From: Azohydromonas australica DSM 1124
GTDB taxonomy: Bacteria > Pseudomonadota > Gammaproteobacteria > Burkholderiales > Burkholderiaceae_C
DNA length: 64,000 nt
Direction: 5' to 3'
Assembly: GCF_000430725.1 (NCBI RefSeq)
Contig: NZ_KE387212.1
Span: 137,870-201,869 of the forward strand
Shown: piece after piece, positions 24,839 through 33,879 of the stretch
Layout: the number at the start of each line of letters is the position of its first letter
Position numbering within the stretch: position 1 is the stretch's first letter
Made by a program: the position numbers and the translations under genes
The notes under the pieces: model-generated
What the model saw: the letters and a program-made list of their open reading frames with translations, nothing else
Database searches by the model: none
Told to the model about the DNA's origin: nothing

Positions 24839-25900
24839 ATGAACGTTTTCACCTTCGATGCCCACCTGCCGCGCGTCCTGTTCGGCCCCGGCGTGCTGGC
24901 GCAACTGCCTGCCGAGATCGAGCGCCTGGGCGCGCGCAAGGCGCTGGTGCTGTCCACGCCCGAGCAGGCGCAAGAGGCACGGCGCGTGGCGGAGATGCTG
25001 GGCGAGCGTGGCGCGGGCGTGTTCCCGCGGGCCGTGATGCACGTGCCGGTGGAGGTGGCGCGCGAGGCTGCCGCGGAGGCGCGGCGCCTGGGCGCAGACT
25101 GCGCCGTCGCCATCGGCGGCGGCTCCACCACCGGCCTGGGCAAAGCCATCGCGTTGGACAGCGGGCTGCCCATCGTTGCCATTCCAACCACCTACGCCGG
25201 CAGTGAGATGACGCCGATCTACGGCCTCACCGAGGCGGGCCTGAAGAAGACCGGGCGCGACCCCCGGGTGCTGCCGCGCACCGTGCTGTACGACCCGCAG
25301 CTGTCCATGACGCTGCCCGTGGGCCTGAGCATCACCAGCGGCCTCAACGCCATCGCGCACGCAGCCGAAGGGCTGTACGCGCACGACGGCAACCCGATCG
25401 TGGCAATGATGGCCGAGGAGGGCATTGGCGCCCTGGCGCGGGCGCTGCCCGCGCTGCATGCCGACGGCCACGACGAGGCCGCGCGCAGCGACGCGCTCTA
25501 CGGTGCCTGGCTGTGCGGCGCCGTCCTGGGCCACGTGGCGATGGGGCTGCACCACAAGCTCTGCCACACGCTGGGCGGCAGCTTCAACCTGCCGCACGCC
25601 GAGGTGCACACCGTCGTGCTGCCGCACGCGCTGGCCTACAACGCCCCCATGGCGCCGCAGGCCATGGCGCGCATTGCGCGGGCGCTGGGCGTGGACGATG
25701 CGCCGCTGGGGCTGCAGCAACTGGCCAGGCAACTGGGCGCGCCCACGGCGCTCAGGGACATCGGCATGCCCGCCGATGGCCTGGACCGCGCCGCCGACCT
25801 GGCCGCCTCCGCGCCGTACCCGAATCCGCGTGCGCTGGAGCGGGCCGCCTTGCGCGCACTGCTGCAGCGCGCCTGGGAAGGTGCGCCGCCTGCCGCCTGA
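24839..25900 (+). CDS. Maleylacetate reductase (iron-type alcohol dehydrogenase family)
   Basis: A 353-residue member of the Fe-ADH superfamily. The nucleotide-binding CAVAIGGGSTTGLGKAIA and IPTTYAGSEMTPIYGLTE are typical of maleylacetate reductases. The metal-ligand region includes GLHHKLCHTLGGSFNLPHAEVH. The enzyme reduces maleylacetate to 3-oxoadipate with NAD(P)H, a convergence point of resorcinol, hydroxyquinol and chloroaromatic pathways. It is the last gene of the ALDH-Bug-reductase operon. A matching hydroxyquinol or chlorocatechol 1,2-dioxygenase is not in the window, so the upper pathway must lie elsewhere. Confidence 0.9.
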   Translation: MNVFTFDAHLPRVLFGPGVLAQLPAEIERLGARKALVLSTPEQAQEARRVAEMLGERGAGVFPRAVMHVPVEVAREAAAEARRLGADCAVAIGGGSTTGLGKAIALDSGLPIVAIPTTYAGSEMTPIYGLTEAGLKKTGRDPRVLPRTVLYDPQLSMTLPVGLSITSGLNAIAHAAEGLYAHDGNPIVAMMAEEGIGALARALPALHADGHDEAARSDALYGAWLCGAVLGHVAMGLHHKLCHTLGGSFNLPHAEVHTVVLPHALAYNAPMAPQAMARIARALGVDDAPLGLQQLARQLGAPTALRDIGMPADGLDRAADLAASAPYPNPRALERAALRALLQRAWEGAPPAA

Positions 25901-26059
25901 CATGCTTGAAACAAGGCGTGACTCCTGTTGAGCGGGCAACGGGCGTCACGGGAACGTCATTCGCGCTTCCTATGGTGGCCGCGGTGCAGGGGATGCGGGC
26001 GCGGCGAGCCGCGCGGCAGCCGCCTGCCGCAGACGATGCCACCCTATGGAGTTTGTTGA

Positions 26060-27433
26060 ATGACCTCGTCCCGCCGCAGTTTCATGCGCATGCTGGGTGC
26101 CGGCACCCTGACCGCGCCGCTGGCCACCCTCTACAGCCGCACGGCGCAAGGCGCACCCGCCTTCGGCCCCGGTTTCGGACCGCTGCAACCCAGGCTGCCG
26201 CTCAACACCGAGGACGTGGTCCTGCCCGGTGCCTTCGACTACCGCGGCCAGCCGCTGATTTCCCTGCCGGAAGGCTTCCGCTACTGGGCCGTCTCCATCA
26301 CCGGCCAGACCATGAGCGACGGCACGCTGGTGCCGGGCGACCATGACGGCATGGCCTGCTTCCGCGGGCACGACGGCACGACGATCCTCGTGCGCAACCA
26401 CGAGCTCAGCAACCGCGAGTCCAAGTTCGGCAACCCTCGTGGCGTGGACGTGGCCGACGCGCTGAAGTTCGACCCCTGGGCCAACGGCGGCACGACCACG
26501 CTGGTGCTCGACCCCGAGGGCCGGCTGCTGCGCCACTACGCCTCGCTGGGCGGTACCAACAACAACTGCGCCGGCGGTCCCACGCCCTGGGGCACCTGGC
26601 TGAGCTGCGAGGAGACGACCAGCCTCGCCGCGCCCGGCACCTTCCAGCAACGCCACGGCTACGTCTTCGAGGTGCCGGCCGTGGCCTTCGGGCCGACGCG
26701 CGCTCAGCCCATCGTGGGCATGGGCCGCTTCAGCCACGAAGCCACCGCCACCGACCCGCGCACCGGTGTCGTCTACGAGACCGAGGACACCGGCGACAGC
26801 CTGTTCTACCGCTACGTGCCAAAGGAACCGGGCCAGCTGCTGGCCGGCGGCACGCTGCAGGCGCTCAAGCTCAAGGAGTCCGCGGCCTCGGTGGACACCT
26901 CGACCGGCTTCCTGGGCCGGCTGAACCAGCCGATCCCGGTGGAATGGGTGACGATCGACAACCCCGACCCGGCGGACAACGTCTTCGCCAACAGCACGCG
27001 CGCCCAGGGCCAGGCCAAGGGCGCGGCGCGCTTTCGCCGCGGCGAGGGGGCGTGGTACGGCAACGGGCTGGTGTACTTCTGCTGCACCAGCGGCGGCAAC
27101 CTCGGCGCCGGCCAGGTGTGGGCCTACGACCCGGTGGCCCAGACGCTGGCGCTGGTGGTGGAGTCCACCGACCGGGCGGTGCTGGAGGCGCCGGACAACA
27201 TCACGCTGGGCCCGGACGGGCGGCTCTACATGTACGAGGACGGTGCCGGCGGCAACAACATCGTCGGAGTGAACTCGCAAGGGGAGCTGTTCCGCGTGGC
27301 GGAGAACCGCATCAACGACAGCGAGTTCTGCGGCGGCTGCTTCTCGCACAACGGCCGCTTCATGTTCGTCAACATCCAGTCGCCCGGCATCACGCTGGTG
27401 ATCGAGGGTCCCTGGCGCAAGGGACAGCGCTGA
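26060..27433 (+). CDS. PhoX-like (DUF839) protein with twin-arginine signal
   Basis: The 457-residue protein starts with a Tat signal (SSRRSFMRMLGAG, twin Arg then hydrophobic stretch). Its DUF839/PhoX beta-propeller shows ILVRNHELSN, WGTWLSCEETTS, YETEDTGDSLFYRYVPKEPGQL and EAPDNITLGPDGRLYMYEDG. PhoX proteins are Ca/Fe-dependent periplasmic phosphatases. The acidic EET, EDT and DN motifs that bind metals are visible. No pho regulon context is apparent, so whether it is a true phosphatase is open. It is followed by a hairpin and the TetR gene on the same strand. Confidence 0.87.
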   Translation: MTSSRRSFMRMLGAGTLTAPLATLYSRTAQGAPAFGPGFGPLQPRLPLNTEDVVLPGAFDYRGQPLISLPEGFRYWAVSITGQTMSDGTLVPGDHDGMACFRGHDGTTILVRNHELSNRESKFGNPRGVDVADALKFDPWANGGTTTLVLDPEGRLLRHYASLGGTNNNCAGGPTPWGTWLSCEETTSLAAPGTFQQRHGYVFEVPAVAFGPTRAQPIVGMGRFSHEATATDPRTGVVYETEDTGDSLFYRYVPKEPGQLLAGGTLQALKLKESAASVDTSTGFLGRLNQPIPVEWVTIDNPDPADNVFANSTRAQGQAKGAARFRRGEGAWYGNGLVYFCCTSGGNLGAGQVWAYDPVAQTLALVVESTDRAVLEAPDNITLGPDGRLYMYEDGAGGNNIVGVNSQGELFRVAENRINDSEFCGGCFSHNGRFMFVNIQSPGITLVIEGPWRKGQR

Positions 27434-27449
27434 GAGAAGCGCCCGCGGC

Positions 27450-27480
27450 GGGGCATCCGGGCTGCCGCCGCGGATGCCCC
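27450..27480 (+). terminator. Hairpin after the PhoX-like gene
   Basis: A perfect 10-bp inverted repeat, GGGGCATCCG and CGGATGCCCC with an 11-bp loop, lies 17 bp after the stop. It has no T-run, so its action as a terminator is uncertain. It ends about 30 bp before the TetR start. Confidence 0.45.
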
Positions 27481-27510
27481 GTGGCAAGCTCCTGCAAAAA
27501 CGGAGATGCC

Positions 27511-28224
27511 ATGCCCAAGGCCACCACCCCGACCAAGACCCGTTCGCAAACGCGTGGCGAGATCAATCGCCAGTCGATCCTCAATGCGGCCTCGCTGCTG
27601 TTCATCGACAAGGGATTCGGCGGTACCAACATCAACGACATCGCCGATGCGCTGGGCGCGACGCGCACAGCCGTCTATTACTACTTCCAGAGCAAGGAAG
27701 CGATCCTGGAAGCGCTCACCGAGGAGGTGACGGAACAGGCCGGCGAGCTCGCGCGCAGCGTCAGCGGCCACGACGAGCTGCCGGCCGAGCAGGCGTTGCG
27801 CCAACTGGTGATGCAGCACGCCACGCTGATCCTGACCCACCCGCTGCAGTTCCGGGTCGTGGAACGCAGCGAGAGCAGCCTGCCCGAGCCGCGGCGCGCC
27901 GCGGCGCGCGCGGCCCGCCACTCGGTGCTCGACCACTTCGTGCACGTCATCCAGCGCGGCATCGACGCGGGCGTCTTCGTCGCGCCCGATGCGCGCACGG
28001 CCGCCCTGGCCGTCATCGGCATGTGCAACTGGAGCGCCTGGTGGTTCGAACCGGAGGGCAATGCGGTCGAGCCCGTGGCGCAAGCGCTCACCGAGCTGGC
28101 GCTGCGCAGCGTGGTCCGCGACCAGCAGCGTCACCTGCGCCCGGCGTCGGCGGCGGAGTCGATCCGCCTGTTGCGCGAACACCTCGACCTGCTGGAGGCC
28201 CAGGTGCGCCAGTCGCCGCCCTGA
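27511..28224 (+). CDS. TetR/AcrR-family transcriptional regulator
   Basis: This 237-residue protein has an N-terminal TetR DNA-binding domain (about residues 18-65): ILNAASLLFIDKGF, then INDIADALGATRTAVYYYFQSKEAIL. The variable ligand-binding core follows and ends in a Leu-rich helix. CGGAG lies upstream of the ATG at 27511. The gene is followed within 40 bp by a perfect palindrome, then by the hydrolase, VOC, ligase and hydroxylase operon on the same strand. It is therefore probably the repressor of that catabolic operon, released by an aromatic acyl-CoA or acid. Confidence 0.9.
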   Translation: MPKATTPTKTRSQTRGEINRQSILNAASLLFIDKGFGGTNINDIADALGATRTAVYYYFQSKEAILEALTEEVTEQAGELARSVSGHDELPAEQALRQLVMQHATLILTHPLQFRVVERSESSLPEPRRAAARAARHSVLDHFVHVIQRGIDAGVFVAPDARTAALAVIGMCNWSAWWFEPEGNAVEPVAQALTELALRSVVRDQQRHLRPASAAESIRLLREHLDLLEAQVRQSPP

Positions 28225-28258
28225 GCAGAAAGGTTCGGGAAAATCCTGATCTGACGCA

Positions 28259-28291
28259 AACGTCAAACATTTGACGTTGTCGTCAATGACG
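28259..28291. promoter_or_regulatory. Palindromic operator upstream of the aromatic catabolic operon
   Basis: AACGTCAAA and TTTGACGTT form a perfect 9-bp inverted repeat with a 2-bp spacer (28259-28278). A second small palindrome, CGTCA-A-TGACG (28281-28291), follows at once. The repeated TGACG/CGTCA half-sites are typical of TetR operators, and the site lies between the TetR gene and the operon it likely controls. Binding is inferred. Confidence 0.65.
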
Positions 28292-28343
28292 CCTATCGTT
28301 GATGCATGTCAACGAGAGGCGCCGCTGCCGCGGCGATCGGACG

Positions 28344-29600
28344 ATGCGTCAGACCCTGGCCCAGCCCACCGCCGGCTTTCTCAACACCGACTGGAACCCG
28401 CGCGACATCCCGAGCGGCACGGCGACGCGCAACGTGGTGCTGCGCACCGCGGACGGCGCGGCCACCGGGGGCTCGCTGTACACGCCGGCCGGCGGCAGCC
28501 GCACCGTGGTGTGCGTCATGCACCCGCGCGAGTTCATGGCGTGCCACTACCTGATCCCGGACATCGTCGGGGCAGGGTATGCGGCCTGGTCGCAGTCGCC
28601 GCGCTCGGTGGGCAACGACCTGCGCCTGGAGCACGAACTCGCGCTGCATGACGTGGCCGCAGGCCTGGCGTTCCTGCGCTCGCAAGGCTTCGAGCGCATC
28701 GTGCTGCTGGGCAACTCGGGCGGGGCGGGGCTGTATGCCTTCTACGTCCAGCAGTCCTCGCTGCCCGGGAGCGAGCGCATCGCGCGCACGCCGGGCGGCC
28801 GGCCGACGCAGCTGGCCGAGCTGGACATGCCGACGGTGGACGGCCTGGTCTTCGTCGGCCCGCACCCGGGGCAGGGCGCGCTGCTGATGAACTGCATCGA
28901 CCCCTCGGTCAGCGACGAAGGCAATGCGCTGTCGGTCGATGCGTCGCTGGATCCGCTGAACCCCGACAACGGCTACCGCGGCCGCGAGGGCACGCGCTAT
29001 GCGCCAGCCTTCATCGAGCGCTACCGCGCCGCGCAGCGCGCACGCGTCGAGCGCCTCGACGCCCTGGCGCGCGAGCTCATCGCGGCGCGCCTGGCCGCGC
29101 GCAAGCGCATCAAGGACATGGGTGATGCAGCTCCGGTCGCGGACCGGCGCATGGCCGCGCACACGCCCATCATCAACGTCTGGCGCACCGACGCGGACCT
29201 GCGCTGCTTCGACCTCTCGCTCGACCCCTCGGAGCGCCGGTTCGGCTCGCTCTGGGGCAGCGACCCCTTCGCGTCGAACTACGGCGCCGTGGGCTTCGCT
29301 CGCCAGTGCACGCCCGAGAGCTGGCTCTCGACCTGGTCGGGCCTGAGCTCCAACGCCACGCTGGAGAAGACCGCCGCGGCGCTGGTGCAGCCCACGCTGG
29401 TGGTCGAGTACACGGGCGACCAGGCGTGCTTCCCCGGCGACGTGCGGCGCATCGTCGAGGCCATCGCTTCCTCGGACAAGCAGCACTTGCGCGTGCGCGG
29501 CGACCACCACGGCCGCGCCCTCTCGCCCGGCGAGGAACCGGGCCGCCTGGCCGCAGGTCGCCATCTGGCCGACTGGCTGCGCCAGACCTTCCCGCGCTGA
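28344..29600 (+). CDS. Alpha/beta-hydrolase fold protein, unknown substrate
   Basis: A protein of about 418 residues with an alpha/beta-hydrolase core. It has a likely nucleophile elbow GNSGG in IVLLGNSGGAGLY (about residue 123), a late acidic region (VVEYTGDQACFPG) and a probable catalytic His in RGDHHGRAL. Large insertions occur between core strands. I chose the ATG at 28344; TTG 28299 and ATG 28302 are in-frame alternatives just downstream of the palindromic operator. It is the first gene of the TetR-linked operon. A thioesterase, esterase or C-C hydrolase role in aromatic degradation is plausible but unproven. Confidence 0.72.
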   Translation: MRQTLAQPTAGFLNTDWNPRDIPSGTATRNVVLRTADGAATGGSLYTPAGGSRTVVCVMHPREFMACHYLIPDIVGAGYAAWSQSPRSVGNDLRLEHELALHDVAAGLAFLRSQGFERIVLLGNSGGAGLYAFYVQQSSLPGSERIARTPGGRPTQLAELDMPTVDGLVFVGPHPGQGALLMNCIDPSVSDEGNALSVDASLDPLNPDNGYRGREGTRYAPAFIERYRAAQRARVERLDALARELIAARLAARKRIKDMGDAAPVADRRMAAHTPIINVWRTDADLRCFDLSLDPSERRFGSLWGSDPFASNYGAVGFARQCTPESWLSTWSGLSSNATLEKTAAALVQPTLVVEYTGDQACFPGDVRRIVEAIASSDKQHLRVRGDHHGRALSPGEEPGRLAAGRHLADWLRQTFPR

Positions 29601-29631
29601 TTCCCTTCCCTCAGTCCTTCAGGAGACTTTC

Positions 29632-30510
29632 ATGTCGGCTCAATTTCCCGTGCCGTCGCGGCTGGTGCTGCGCGGCGTGGACCACACCGCGCGCCCCACC
29701 TGGAAGCTGCGCGAGACGGTCGAGTTCTATCGCGACACGCTGGGCCTGCCGCTGGTGCACGTCATCTCCGCCCGCGGCTGGGGCCCGGCCACGCATCCGG
29801 ACTTCCTGCACTTGTTCTTCGACAGCGGCAACGGCAGCACCATCGCCTTCTTCTACTACCTGGGCAGCGACGAGCCGGCGTCGCTGCAGGGCCGGGCCCA
29901 GCGTTCGCCGCTGCCCGAGGATCATGTCTTCGACGCCACCCACACCGCGTGGCTGGTCCAGGACGCCGCGGAACTGCGCGCCTGGAAGGAACGGCTGGAA
30001 TCCCGGGGCCTGAACGTCTCGGTGGAAACCACGCACGAGGTCATCGAGTCGATCTACGTGCGCGATCCCAACGGCTATTTCATCGAGTTCACACGCAAGC
30101 TGCGTCCGCTCACCGCGGTTGACGCTGCCGATGCGGCACTGACGCTGCAGGCCGCCATGGAGGCCGAGGACCAGGCCGCGCACGCCGGCCGGCGTGTCAC
30201 GCGCATCGACGAGGTCTGGGCGCGCAAGGGAGCGCTGCTTGACGGCGAGCGCGGCGCGGGCGTGCGTCTTTTCGTGCCGCAGGTGGAGGAGTTCGCCGCG
30301 CTGGTGCGGGCCGCGCGCGCCCGAAGCACTTGCCGCGTCGGCGAGGCGCCGGGCTACCACGTCATCGAGGCCGACGCGCCCGTCGAATTCGGCCGCCGGG
30401 AGCTGGGCCTCAAGCCGGCCGTCTGGTGGGGGCTCTTCACCGGGGGCCTGCACGGAACCATCGAAGCCTTCGACCGCGACCACGTGCGCATCGTGCCGCA
30501 GGCGGCCTGA
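29632..30510 (+). CDS. VOC-family (glyoxalase/extradiol dioxygenase fold) protein
   Basis: The 292-residue protein has vicinal-oxygen-chelate beta-alpha-beta modules. The first (about residues 10-145) opens LVLRGVDHTARP with candidate metal ligand His18. It ends in the typical VRDPNGYFIEF, whose Glu is the usual third ligand. A second, more divergent half follows, with a C-terminal segment GTIEAFDRDHVRIVP. VOC proteins include ring-cleaving extradiol dioxygenases and glyoxalases. Since no other ring-cleaving enzyme is present in this operon, it is the best candidate for such a step, but that is inference. AGGAGA precedes the ATG. Confidence 0.8.
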   Translation: MSAQFPVPSRLVLRGVDHTARPTWKLRETVEFYRDTLGLPLVHVISARGWGPATHPDFLHLFFDSGNGSTIAFFYYLGSDEPASLQGRAQRSPLPEDHVFDATHTAWLVQDAAELRAWKERLESRGLNVSVETTHEVIESIYVRDPNGYFIEFTRKLRPLTAVDAADAALTLQAAMEAEDQAAHAGRRVTRIDEVWARKGALLDGERGAGVRLFVPQVEEFAALVRAARARSTCRVGEAPGYHVIEADAPVEFGRRELGLKPAVWWGLFTGGLHGTIEAFDRDHVRIVPQAA

Positions 30511-30550
30511 GACACCGGTCGATCCAGCGCATCACCCGAGGAGACAAGCC

Positions 30551-32230
30551 ATGTCCGGCCCCCTGAACGCCATCGAGGGCGTCATCTACCACCGTGCCGA
30601 GGACGCCCGCCGCTGGCTGGCCGACGGTGCCTGGATCGACCGTACCGTCGGCGACGCGCTGCGCGACACCGCGCGCCGCCACCCCGACCGCGTCGCCTTC
30701 GCCAGCGACGAGCGCAGCATCACGTTTCGCGAGCTCGACGAGGCGACGGACCGGCTGGGCGCCGCGTTGCTCGCGCTGGGGCTGGAGGCGGGCGACCGGG
30801 CGATCTTCCAGCTCGGCACGACGGTGGAAACGGCGCTCGTGCTGCTCGCCTGCTTCAAGGCGGGCGTCGTGCCGGTGTGCTCGCTGCCCCAGCACCGGGA
30901 GGTCGAGATCGGCCAGCTGGCACGCCAGAGCGGTGCGCGCGGCTACTTCGTGCAGGCCGACTTCGGCAGCTTCGACCTCGTGGGCTTTGCCCGGCAGATG
31001 GCGCAGCAGTTGCCCGCGCTGCGGCACCTGGTGGTCGTGCGCGGCCGTGCCGAGGGCTTGCCGGACCTGCAGGCGCTGATCGATGCCATGCCGCTGGAAG
31101 AGGGTCGCCGGCGCCTGCGCGACGTGCCCCTGGGCCCCGAGGACGTGCTGAGCTTCCAGCTCTCCGGCGGCACCACCGGCCTGCCCAAGATCATCCCGCG
31201 CTTCCACGCGGAGTACCTGGGCCACGCCGCGGGCTGGATGCGCACCTACGGCATCGATGCCGACAGCCGCGTGATCTGGTCGCTGCCGCTGCTGCACAAC
31301 GCCGGCCAGCTCTATGCCCTGGTCCCGGTCGCGCTGCTGGGCATCACGACGGTGCTGATGCCCCGCGTGGACATCCGCCGCATGCTGGAGCTGATCGAGC
31401 GGCACCGCGTCACGCATGCGCTGTCCATCGGTCCCATCGCGCCGCAGCTGCTGGCCTACACCGAGCTGGCGCGCCACGACCTGTCCTCCCTGCGCCTGTT
31501 TGCGACGATGAGCCGCGCCGACAGCCTGGAGGCTCACCTGGGGCTGCCGTGCTCGAACCTGTACGGCATCACCGAAGGGCTGCTGCTGGGCTCCGGGCCG
31601 GACGCAAGTGCCTTTCGCCGCCATCACACGCAGGGCGCCTCGGGCTGCGCCCAGGACGAGGTCCGCCTGCTGGAGCCGGGCTTGGAGACGCCCGTGGCCC
31701 CCGGCGCCATGGGCGAGCTGTGCTTCCGCGGCCCCGCGACGCTGCCCGGCTTCTTCGACGCGCCCGAGGCCAATGCCCAGGCCTTCACCTCGGACGGCTT
31801 CTACCGCACCGGCGACATGATGAGCGCGCACCTGGTGGACGGTGTCACCTGCTATGCCTTCGAAGGACGGCTGCGCGACAACGTCAACCGCGGCGGCGAG
31901 AAGATCGGCTGCGAGGAGGTGGAAGCCTTCGTGAGCCGGCACCCGGCCGTGGCCGATGCCAAGCTCGTGGCCATGCCCGACCCGTTCTACGGCGAGAAGG
32001 GCTGCATCTTCATCATCCCGCGCCCGGGCCAGCGCTCGCCCGACGTGGCCGAGCTGGCGCGCTTCCTGGTGGCCCAGGGCCTGGCCAAGTACAAGTGCCC
32101 GGAGCGCGTCGAGACCGTCGAGGCCTTCCCGGTCACGCGTGTGGGCAAGCTCGACAAGCCGGCGCTCAAGCGCCAGATCGCCGAGACCCTGGAGCGCGAG
32201 GCCGCCGCGGCCGAGGGGAGCCGGCCGTGA
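30551..32230 (+). CDS. AMP-forming aryl acid ligase (salicylate/dihydroxybenzoate-CoA or -AMP ligase-like)
   Basis: A 559-residue ANL-superfamily enzyme. The adenylation P-loop is QLSGGTTGLPKIIP (about residue 205), later motifs are NLYGITEGLLLGSG and DGFYRTGDM, and the C-terminal catalytic Lys lies in TRVGKLDKPALK. The N-terminus and SLPLLHNAGQLYALVP resemble DhbE/EntE-like 2-hydroxybenzoate and 2,3-dihydroxybenzoate ligases. It would activate an aromatic acid for the hydroxylase encoded two genes downstream. The GTG of the next gene overlaps its stop, so the genes are coupled. The ATG at 30551 is preceded by GGAGACA. Salicylate as substrate is inferred from context. Confidence 0.88.
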   Translation: MSGPLNAIEGVIYHRAEDARRWLADGAWIDRTVGDALRDTARRHPDRVAFASDERSITFRELDEATDRLGAALLALGLEAGDRAIFQLGTTVETALVLLACFKAGVVPVCSLPQHREVEIGQLARQSGARGYFVQADFGSFDLVGFARQMAQQLPALRHLVVVRGRAEGLPDLQALIDAMPLEEGRRRLRDVPLGPEDVLSFQLSGGTTGLPKIIPRFHAEYLGHAAGWMRTYGIDADSRVIWSLPLLHNAGQLYALVPVALLGITTVLMPRVDIRRMLELIERHRVTHALSIGPIAPQLLAYTELARHDLSSLRLFATMSRADSLEAHLGLPCSNLYGITEGLLLGSGPDASAFRRHHTQGASGCAQDEVRLLEPGLETPVAPGAMGELCFRGPATLPGFFDAPEANAQAFTSDGFYRTGDMMSAHLVDGVTCYAFEGRLRDNVNRGGEKIGCEEVEAFVSRHPAVADAKLVAMPDPFYGEKGCIFIIPRPGQRSPDVAELARFLVAQGLAKYKCPERVETVEAFPVTRVGKLDKPALKRQIAETLEREAAAAEGSRP

Positions 32231-32706
32231 TCAGCACCGAACACGTCGCGAGCCTCATGCCGCTGGTGGTGCGCCGGCGCGTGCGCTGGGGCGAATGCGA
32301 CCCCGCCGGCGTCGTCTACACCGCCGCCTTCGCCGACTACGTCATCAGCGCCGCCGAGCTGTTCTACGGCGCGCTGTTCGACACCACGCCGCAGCGGGCC
32401 AAGCACGAGCAGGGCTTCGGCACGCCGACCCGGGCGCTGGACTTCGACTTCCAGCGCTCGCTGCGGCCCGACGACCTCTTCGACATGACGGTGACGGTGG
32501 CCGCCATCAACGAGCGCAGCTACGTGCTCGACGTCACGGCCCGCACGCCGGAAGGCGAGGTGGTCTTCGTGGCGCGCCTCACGCCGGTGTGCGTGGCGCG
32601 CGACGAGCGCCGCTCGATCCCGATCCCGGCGGCCTTCCGAACGGCCCTGCAGCGCTACCAGGCCGACTGCCGCCTTCACGCATCCCACCAGGAGACCACC
32701 CCATGA
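32227..32706 (+). CDS. 4-hydroxybenzoyl-CoA thioesterase-family (hotdog) acyl-CoA thioesterase
   Basis: A 159-residue hotdog-fold protein. The N-terminal segment RVRWGECDPAGVVYTAAFADY matches the 4HBT active-site motif, with Asp25 at the catalytic position. It starts with GTG overlapping the ligase stop (GTGA) and ends overlapping the hydroxylase start (ATGA), so all three are translationally coupled. Release of a hydroxylated aryl acid from its CoA ester, after the hydroxylase step, is the natural role. In salicylyl-CoA pathways this would yield gentisate. The pathway assignment is inferred. Confidence 0.88.
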   Translation: MISTEHVASLMPLVVRRRVRWGECDPAGVVYTAAFADYVISAAELFYGALFDTTPQRAKHEQGFGTPTRALDFDFQRSLRPDDLFDMTVTVAAINERSYVLDVTARTPEGEVVFVARLTPVCVARDERRSIPIPAAFRTALQRYQADCRLHASHQETTP

Positions 32707-33848
32707 AGATTGCCGTCATCGGCGCCGGCCCGGCCGGCCTGTACTTCTCGCTGCTGGCCAAGAAGCACGACCCGCGGCACGAGATCCATGTCGTCGAGCA
32801 GAACCCGCGCGATGCCACCTACGGCTGGGGCGTGGTGTTCTCCGACGTGGGCCTGGGCTTCCTGCGCGAGGCCGATCCCGACTTCTTCACCGAGTTCACG
32901 GCGCACCACGAGCGCTGCGACTACATGGAGATCGTGCACCGCGGCACGCGCGTGCAGGTGCACGGCAACCACTTCTCGCGCACCTCGCGCATCGACATGC
33001 TGGGGGTGCTGCAGCGCGCCTGCGAGCGCCAGGGCATCCACGTGGAGTACGGGCGCCGCATCGAGGACGTGGAGGCGCTCTCGCGCGAGGTGGACCTCGT
33101 GATCGCGGCCGACGGCGGCAACAGCGCCGTGCGCCGGCAGTATGCGCAGCACTTCAGGCCCAGCTTCGAGAAGCGGCGCAACAAGTTTGCCTGGTACGGC
33201 ACGCGCCAGCGCTTCCACCCGGTGTCGCTCATCTTCCGCGAGACCGAGCACGGCGTCTTCATCGCGCACAGCTACCAGTACAGCCCGGAGCTCAGCACCT
33301 TCCTGGTCGAGGTCGATCCGCACACGTGGCAGCGCGCCGGCCTGGACCGCATGAGCGAGGACGAGAGCCGGCGCTACTGCGCGCAGGTGTTCACCGCCGA
33401 CCTGGGCAGCAACGAGCTGCTGACCAACCGCTCGCTCTGGTTCGAGGCCAACATCGTCAAGAACGAGCGCTGGACGCACCGCAACATCGTGCTGCTCGGC
33501 GACGCCCTGCGCACCGTGCACTTTTCGCTCGGGTCGGGCACGCGCATGGCGATGCAGGACGCGATCGCGTTGCACCACGCCATCGCCGAGCAGCCCTCGG
33601 ACCTGGAGGCGGCCTTCGCGGCCTTCGAGGGCACCCGGCGCCCCGCGTCGTCCACGTTCCAGGCCGCCGCGGCCCGCAGCCTCGACTGGTACGAGAACGT
33701 CGCAGGCCGCCTGCACCTGGACCCGGTGAGCTTCGCCTACGACTACATGCGCCGCACGGGCCAGGTCACGCACGAGGACCTGCGCCGGCGCGATCCGCAC
33801 TTCACGGCGGCCTATGAGCAGCTGCACCCGCAAGCCGCGGCTGCCTGA
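32703..33848 (+). CDS. FAD-dependent aryl-CoA hydroxylase (salicylyl-CoA 5-hydroxylase-like)
   Basis: A 381-residue flavoprotein monooxygenase. It has the N-terminal dinucleotide motif KIAVIGAGPAGLYFSLLAKK, then YGWGVVFSD, and the second FAD motif IVLLGDALRTVHFSLGSGT near residue 265. These details (DATYGWGVVFSD, GDALRTVHFS) are those of hydroxylases acting on CoA esters, such as salicylyl-CoA 5-hydroxylase or the oxygenase part of aminobenzoyl-CoA monooxygenase, rather than free-acid hydroxylases. With the upstream ligase and thioesterase it completes acid to acyl-CoA to hydroxyacyl-CoA to hydroxy-acid. Specificity between salicylate and anthranilate cannot be settled by eye. Confidence 0.87.
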   Translation: MKIAVIGAGPAGLYFSLLAKKHDPRHEIHVVEQNPRDATYGWGVVFSDVGLGFLREADPDFFTEFTAHHERCDYMEIVHRGTRVQVHGNHFSRTSRIDMLGVLQRACERQGIHVEYGRRIEDVEALSREVDLVIAADGGNSAVRRQYAQHFRPSFEKRRNKFAWYGTRQRFHPVSLIFRETEHGVFIAHSYQYSPELSTFLVEVDPHTWQRAGLDRMSEDESRRYCAQVFTADLGSNELLTNRSLWFEANIVKNERWTHRNIVLLGDALRTVHFSLGSGTRMAMQDAIALHHAIAEQPSDLEAAFAAFEGTRRPASSTFQAAAARSLDWYENVAGRLHLDPVSFAYDYMRRTGQVTHEDLRRRDPHFTAAYEQLHPQAAAA

Positions 33849-33879
33849 CGACATGACCCACCCAACCGGAGACAAGACC

